This document shows positions 22,240 through 26,069 of a stretch of DNA of 26,069 nucleotides, piece after piece. The first letter of the stretch is position 1. Each line of letters begins with the position of its first letter. The translations under genes were made by a program, and so were the position numbers. Under the pieces are notes generated by a model, which was not told the origin of the DNA, searched no databases, and was given only the letters and a program-made list of their open reading frames with translations. The DNA comes from an uncultured Prevotella sp. (GTDB lineage Bacteria > Bacteroidota > Bacteroidia > Bacteroidales > Bacteroidaceae): the NCBI RefSeq assembly GCF_900549175.1, contig NZ_URNN01000033.1:1-26069 (forward strand), written 5' to 3'.

Positions 22240-24081
22240 ATGAAAAAAACTCTACTTCTTTTAAGTGCACTGCTTGTTACATCAATGCAGATGTTCGCAG
22301 ACTTCAATCCACAGATTATGGGCAATGCCCCGTTCATGAGCATCTCTCCAAACGGCAAGTATGGCATATTCACCATCGAAGGCCAAATGCTTGGCATCGT
22401 GGATCTGGAGAATCCGGCGAACGCATCCATATATATGGATGAACGCGGCTCAGACTATTATCAGAACGAGTATCTCCCGGGCTACGGCACCTGTGTGGCC
22501 AATGACGGTACGGCTGTGGGCAACGCCGTCTTGTACGAGCCAACCGGTGAAACTACTTATTCTTCGACAGACAATGCCGTTGTTTACACCAATGGCGAGC
22601 TTAAGGTTCTGCCTGCACCCCGTCCCGAGCTGTTCAACATGGCACATGCCATCACGCCCGACGGAAGTGTGATTTGCGGAAACGTGGGCAATGACAATTT
22701 CGGCATCGACTCGAGGAGAATAATGATGGTGCCTGCCGTGTGGTACCGCAACGCTGACGGCGAATATGATGCCCCCATCCTGTTGCCGCATCCCGACACC
22801 GACTTCCTCGGCGGCACTCCGCAGTATGTAACGGCCGTTGCCATCAGTGCCGACGGCAACACCGTGGCCGGAACCATCACCGCGACATCAGGTTTCTGGT
22901 GCTACCCCATTGTCTACAAGCGTGATGTGACAACGGGAGAATGGAGCTATACACTGCCGTCGTTGAATCTCTTTTATACCCATCCGGAAGTTGCCGTCCC
23001 CGAGGATCCGGGAGACTATCCGGAACAGAAGAGCTTTATGACAGATGAAGAGTTGGCCGCTTACACAGACGCTCTCGCCGCATGGCAGGCTGCCGGAGGC
23101 AACGATTGGGCTAATTATCCCCAGCTTGACGACTTCATGTCGGACGAAGAGAAAGCTGCATACGAGGAAGCATGCACGAAATACATGAATGACAAGGCTG
23201 CCTATGACCTCGCAGTAGAACAGGCCACAGCCGGCAGTATCACGATGACATTCAACAATGTTGTGCTGTCGCCCGACGGCAAGCTCTTCGCCTCCACTTA
23301 TGCTCCCGACGCCGGTTTCGGTCCTATGGCACCTGCCAAAATATCGCCCAAGTATTCACGTTTTACGGACAAGGGCGTACGCAAGGCAGGCAAGATAGCA
23401 CGCGAGGGTGAAGAGGAAGGTGCTGAATACACCACGGCTACCACATTCGTGTTCAATCTTGAAGACGGCTCTTACAAGACATATACTTGCGAAGACGGTG
23501 CCAATGTTACTTGTGCCGGAGATAACGGAATATTCTTGGGGTATGGAAGTGGCGTTTATACTCCGGTGGCATTGGTAATGGATCCGAAGAAAGGGGTTTC
23601 CAAAATGCAGGATTACTATCAGGAGACATGCCCGGAAATGACAGCTTGGATAAACGAGAACATGGCTCACGAAGTGGAAACGTATGATCCGGAGACCTAT
23701 GAGCCGATAACGGAGAACATGGTCATCAGCGGCATCCCGTTCTGCACTCCCGACATGACAACCCTTGTGAGCTATGCTTTCAACTCATTTGATTATTCAA
23801 GCGATTTCTACTACTTCGGCTATTTGTTCCAGGGAATGCCCGATGCCGCAACTTTGGGTGTGAAAAATGTCGTTGACAAGAATTCTCAGCTCAGCGTTCA
23901 GCGCGGCGGCATAATCAATGTTGACGGTCAGGCTTACGTGGAAGTGTTCGCCGCCGATGGAAGCAAGGTGTTTGCCGGTAACGCATCGGGTGCAGTCAGC
24001 ACCGGTCTGCGCAGTGGCGTTTATGTAGTCAGGGCAAAGTTTGCCGACGGCAAATCCAGTGTTTGCAAGGCAATGTTCTGA
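22240..24081 (+). CDS. Secreted beta-propeller-like protein with helical insert and T9SS-type tail
   Basis: A 613-aa exported protein of unknown function. The signal peptide is about 1-20. Repeated blade-like motifs (MSISPNGKYGIFT, AHAITPDGSVICG, VAISADGNTVAGT, VVLSPDGKLFAS) suggest a beta-propeller of HAF/WD-like type. The propeller is interrupted at about 250-332 by an acidic helical insert made of a 33-residue duplication: SFMTDEELAAY at 265-275 and DFMSDEEKAAY at 298-308. The last 60 residues, ending STGLRSGVYVVRAKFADGKSSVCKAMF, resemble a T9SS sorting domain. No catalytic motif is visible. The gene is monocistronic, with a clear promoter and terminator. A role in surface binding is possible but only inferred. 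Confidence 0.82.
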   Translation: MKKTLLLLSALLVTSMQMFADFNPQIMGNAPFMSISPNGKYGIFTIEGQMLGIVDLENPANASIYMDERGSDYYQNEYLPGYGTCVANDGTAVGNAVLYEPTGETTYSSTDNAVVYTNGELKVLPAPRPELFNMAHAITPDGSVICGNVGNDNFGIDSRRIMMVPAVWYRNADGEYDAPILLPHPDTDFLGGTPQYVTAVAISADGNTVAGTITATSGFWCYPIVYKRDVTTGEWSYTLPSLNLFYTHPEVAVPEDPGDYPEQKSFMTDEELAAYTDALAAWQAAGGNDWANYPQLDDFMSDEEKAAYEEACTKYMNDKAAYDLAVEQATAGSITMTFNNVVLSPDGKLFASTYAPDAGFGPMAPAKISPKYSRFTDKGVRKAGKIAREGEEEGAEYTTATTFVFNLEDGSYKTYTCEDGANVTCAGDNGIFLGYGSGVYTPVALVMDPKKGVSKMQDYYQETCPEMTAWINENMAHEVETYDPETYEPITENMVISGIPFCTPDMTTLVSYAFNSFDYSSDFYYFGYLFQGMPDAATLGVKNVVDKNSQLSVQRGGIINVDGQAYVEVFAADGSKVFAGNASGAVSTGLRSGVYVVRAKFADGKSSVCKAMF

Positions 24082-24099
24082 AAAGAACGATAGAAGAAA

Positions 24100-24152
24100 A
24101 AAGAGCGAGGGTGTGTGGAAATGCATTTCCACACACCCTCTCTCTTTTTATA
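24100..24152 (+). terminator. Terminator of the 613-aa secreted-protein gene
   Basis: A perfect 15-bp stem (24107-24121 with 24126-24140) has a TGCA tetraloop, is extended by AAGAG/CTCTT pairing, and runs into CTTTTTAT. It lies 25 nt after the stop. Confidence 0.95.
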
Positions 24153-24170
24153 TAATATTTACCCGTAGGC

Positions 24171-24387
24171 AGAATTATGGCTCATCCGACATTTGGAGCG
24201 ATAAGTAGAACGTATGTTTTGGATACAAAGAAATATTATTAAACGCAAAGACGCGGAAACGCAAAGATTATTTTTTGAACACAGAGGCACGGAGACACAG
24301 AGTTATATGCCCCTCTGTGTCTCCGTGCCTCTGTGTTCAAAAAATGCGTTCTACTTATCGCTTCCAATTTCGGATGAACCAGAATTA
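24171..24387. repeat. Nested palindromic element, possibly a MITE-like insertion
   Basis: The outer arms (24171-24212 and 24347-24387) are imperfect inverted repeats with a perfect 16-bp core (24197-24212 with 24347-24362) and a 7-bp block TCATCCG/CGGATGA. The inner arms (24271-24302 and 24313-24344) are a perfect 32-bp inverted repeat with a 10-nt loop. The asymmetric stretch between them contains AAACGCAAAG twice (24241-24250, 24257-24266). AGAATTAT occurs as a direct repeat at both ends (24171-24178, 24381-24388). It encodes no transposase. Confidence 0.8.
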
Positions 24388-24390
24388 TTC

Positions 24391-24927
24391 CTAACCTCTA
24401 ATTGAGTTAAGAAACCTCCGCAGGGCATGGCGTATTGACCGCAGTCCGAATTGTTCTGTGTGTATCTCGCCGATGGGCAGCCAGAAACATTCGGCGGCAT
24501 CGTCGGCGGCATGCGGCTCGGCTCCTTCGGGTACGGTGCAGCGGAAGAACATGTCGAGGGTGTGTATCTCCATGCCCGAATACAGATAGATGTTTGGCAG
24601 ACTGAACATATATTCCGTGGATATTACGCTGATGCCCGTTTCCTCCAAAATCTCGCGCGCGATACCTTCTTCTGCTGTCTCGTCGTTGTCGCAGAATCCG
24701 CCGGGCAGATCAAGCATGCCTTTGGCCGGCTCTTTGCCGCGCCGTTCCACCAACAGTTCGCCTCGGCTGTTTAGAATGAAGGCCGCTGTTGCCGTGCTCG
24801 GATTCAGATAATATGTGAATCCGCAGTTGTCGCACTTCTTGCTTTTTTCGTCGTTTATGTCGAAATGTTTGCTGCCGCATTTCGGGCAGTACATGAATTT
24901 CTCTAATGGGTGCATGTCCATTGTCAT
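24391..24927 (-). CDS. Nudix hydrolase with N-terminal zinc ribbon
   Basis: A 178-aa pyrophosphohydrolase. A zinc ribbon (CPKCGS at 14-19, CDNCG at 32-36) precedes the Nudix fold. The complete Nudix box is at 77-99 (G-x5-E-x7-REILEETGI), with metal-binding glutamates E92, E95 and E96. This zinc-ribbon Nudix arrangement resembles NudC-type NADH pyrophosphatases but is shorter and lacks the diagnostic NudC residues I would look for, so the substrate is open. Several in-frame ATGs lie within the first 12 codons (24927, 24921, 24915, 24894), so the exact start is uncertain. A near-consensus TAATATTG lies upstream on the minus strand. Confidence 0.88.
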   Translation of the reverse strand: MTMDMHPLEKFMYCPKCGSKHFDINDEKSKKCDNCGFTYYLNPSTATAAFILNSRGELLVERRGKEPAKGMLDLPGGFCDNDETAEEGIAREILEETGISVISTEYMFSLPNIYLYSGMEIHTLDMFFRCTVPEGAEPHAADDAAECFWLPIGEIHTEQFGLRSIRHALRRFLNSIRG

Positions 24928-25054
24928 AGTCTGTAATGTTATATAAAAACGTTGTTTTGGCGTGCAATATTACGAAAAAAAATCCGCCGATGCAACATGC
25001 TGAAACCATTTTTTGGGATAAGAAAACAATTTTAATGATAATGAAATACCGGCG

Positions 25055-26002
25055 TCAATAAGTCACCCATGGCGCACAACGCCTTATCTCCACTGGTATC
25101 GTCTCCACGGCCGCGTCATTTGCCGTTATCCTTATTTTTACCATACACGCCTTGGTATTGGTAGGTTTCTGCTGGTCGAAGATGAAGTTGCCAATGCTGT
25201 AGTATATGCTGTGACCGTGATAGTTCTCTATTGTTTGCAGGGTGTGTGAGTGGTGGCATACCATGCAGTCGGCACCTGCATCGATGATGCGGCGGGCCTC
25301 GGCCTGCTGTCGCGGATAGGGCGTGAGCACATGCTCGGCACCCCAGTGCAGGCTGACGATGATGTAGCAGCCGGGGTCGCGCCGCCGCAGTGCTGCTATG
25401 CGGCTGACAAGCGTGTCGAACGGTTCCTGACTTACGCATGGCCGGTCGGGCAGGTAGGCATAGTTTTCGAGAGCCAGCCGCAGGGAGGCAATCATGTAGA
25501 CGCGCCGCGGCATGCTGTCGAGCAACACCTCGCGCGCCGCTTCCGCCATGCAGTTGCCCGCCCCTATGGGTGTCATCCCGCTGCGCTCTATGTTTGCCTT
25601 GGTGTCGGTAAGTCCGTCGCGGCCCTGGTCGATGGAATGGTTGTTGGCAAGGTTAAGGTGGGTGAAGCCGTGACGGCGCAGCACGTCGAGCCATTCCGGT
25701 TCGCCGCGGAACACAAACCGCTTGAACATGGGTTGGCGGATGTTGGTGGCCGGACACTCCAGATTGCCCGCCACAACGTCGGATGACAGCAGTACGGAGT
25801 CGGTGGAATGGGGGAAAAGGCTCTCTGCACCGTAATACCCGATAACGGTTCTTACGCCTCTGTCGAGCAGTATGTCGCCCGTGAGCGTCACTGTGAGCGT
25901 GTCGCCATGTGGCCGGGCACTGCCGTTTGAAAATGCGGCAACCGCGAAAAGTACCAATAATATTGTGTCTTTCGCGGTTGCCGTTATAGTTTTGTTCGTC
26001 AT
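25055..26002 (-). CDS. CapA-family protein (poly-gamma-glutamate synthesis CapA-like)
   Basis: A 315-aa exported protein with a hydrophobic N-terminal segment (about 11-29) and a CapA metallophosphatase-like domain. The motifs run in order: TGDILLDRG (41-49), NLECP (80-84), NLANNH (117-122), SLHWGAEH (217-224), CHHSH (249-253) and GNFIFD (271-276). These are the conserved Asp, Asn and His positions of the family. CapA proteins take part in poly-gamma-glutamate or capsule handling in some bacteria, but many CapA-like proteins have unknown envelope roles. No other capsule gene is seen here, so the role is open. The upstream 67 nt hold an A/T tract and a GGAGTTAAA-type repeat; no promoter is visible. 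Confidence 0.88.
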   Translation of the reverse strand: MTNKTITATAKDTILLVLFAVAAFSNGSARPHGDTLTVTLTGDILLDRGVRTVIGYYGAESLFPHSTDSVLLSSDVVAGNLECPATNIRQPMFKRFVFRGEPEWLDVLRRHGFTHLNLANNHSIDQGRDGLTDTKANIERSGMTPIGAGNCMAEAAREVLLDSMPRRVYMIASLRLALENYAYLPDRPCVSQEPFDTLVSRIAALRRRDPGCYIIVSLHWGAEHVLTPYPRQQAEARRIIDAGADCMVCHHSHTLQTIENYHGHSIYYSIGNFIFDQQKPTNTKACMVKIRITANDAAVETIPVEIRRCAPWVTY

Positions 26003-26019
26003 GTCGTTTTTTATTTTTT

Positions 26020-26069
26020 AGGAGTTAAGGAGTTAAAGGGAGTTATCGCGGCTGCGCCGCTGAGGAGTT
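26020..26069 (+). repeat. GGAGTTAAA-type intergenic repeat, copy D (cut by window end)
   Basis: The plus strand reads AGGAGTTAAGGAGTTAAAGG, then GAGTTATCGC, a GCGGC-TGC-GCCGC hairpin (26048-26060) and TGAGGAGTT. The AGTTATCGC word and the following AGGAGTT are shared with copy C. It lies upstream of the CapA-like gene and continues past the window. Confidence 0.7.

Larger units (their letters stand above)
24082..24390. other. Intergenic region between convergent genes holding a terminator and a palindromic element
   Basis: These 309 nt contain the terminator of the 613-aa protein gene (24100-24152) and the nested palindromic element (24171-24387). The element ends three bases before the Nudix stop codon. 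I see no gene. Confidence 0.8.

Noticed and set aside
24214..24405. A 63-codon plus-strand frame across the palindromic element
   Set aside because: The translation only reflects the inverted repeat (matching words from each arm) and has no leader or promoter. It is not a gene.

Overview
The window looks like chromosomal DNA from a member of the Bacteroidales, most likely Prevotella or a close relative. Four things point that way: promoter motifs of the Bacteroidetes type (TTTG, about 20 nt, TAnnTTTG), A-rich leaders with weak or absent Shine-Dalgarno sequences, Bacteroidetes-specific families (DUF4252, PG_1098-like methyltransferase, 630-aa biosynthetic SpeA), and two large secreted proteins with C-termini resembling type IX secretion (T9SS) tails. 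I see no tRNA, rRNA, CRISPR array, transposase or phage gene.

Layout. 1-264 holds a strong terminator and the ruvB promoter. 265-2214 (+) is ruvB-coaD-ybeY. Converging on it, 7126-2277 (-) carries a GNAT-like protein, topoisomerase IV subunit B (parE) and an S41/PDZ protease. 7339-8484 (+) is a single OmpA-like gene with a textbook promoter and terminator. 10739-8644 (-) is a VanX-like D-Ala-D-Ala dipeptidase coupled by an ATGA overlap to a THUMP-like methyltransferase. 12678-11068 (-) is an ECF sigma factor, a membrane-anchored putative anti-sigma protein and a DUF4252 protein, all overlapping. 18618-12947 (-) is topA-aroK-speA-argB. Two T9SS-type secreted proteins diverge from 21848-22239. 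The right end has a Nudix hydrolase and a CapA-family protein (both -).

Functionally the window is mostly housekeeping: recombination, topology, CoA, shikimate, arginine/agmatine and ribosome maturation. Cell-envelope functions are also present: OmpA, dipeptidase, CapA, S41 protease, secreted proteins and an ECF regulon. speA and argB sit in one coupled unit, so arginine synthesis and its decarboxylation to agmatine are probably co-expressed.

The least ordinary content is non-coding. (1) A dispersed, oriented repeat family built on GGAGTTAAA units and ending in GACAA occurs at 5925-5992, 12731-12848, 12896-12958 and partially at 26020-26069. At two loci the repeat appears to supply the stop codon of the preceding gene. 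(2) A nested palindromic element of about 217 bp (24171-24387) has a perfect 32-bp inner hairpin and lies between convergent genes. (3) The gene-free 5' end may hold a small RNA. These are the best candidates for something undescribed; I found no convincing new multigene system.
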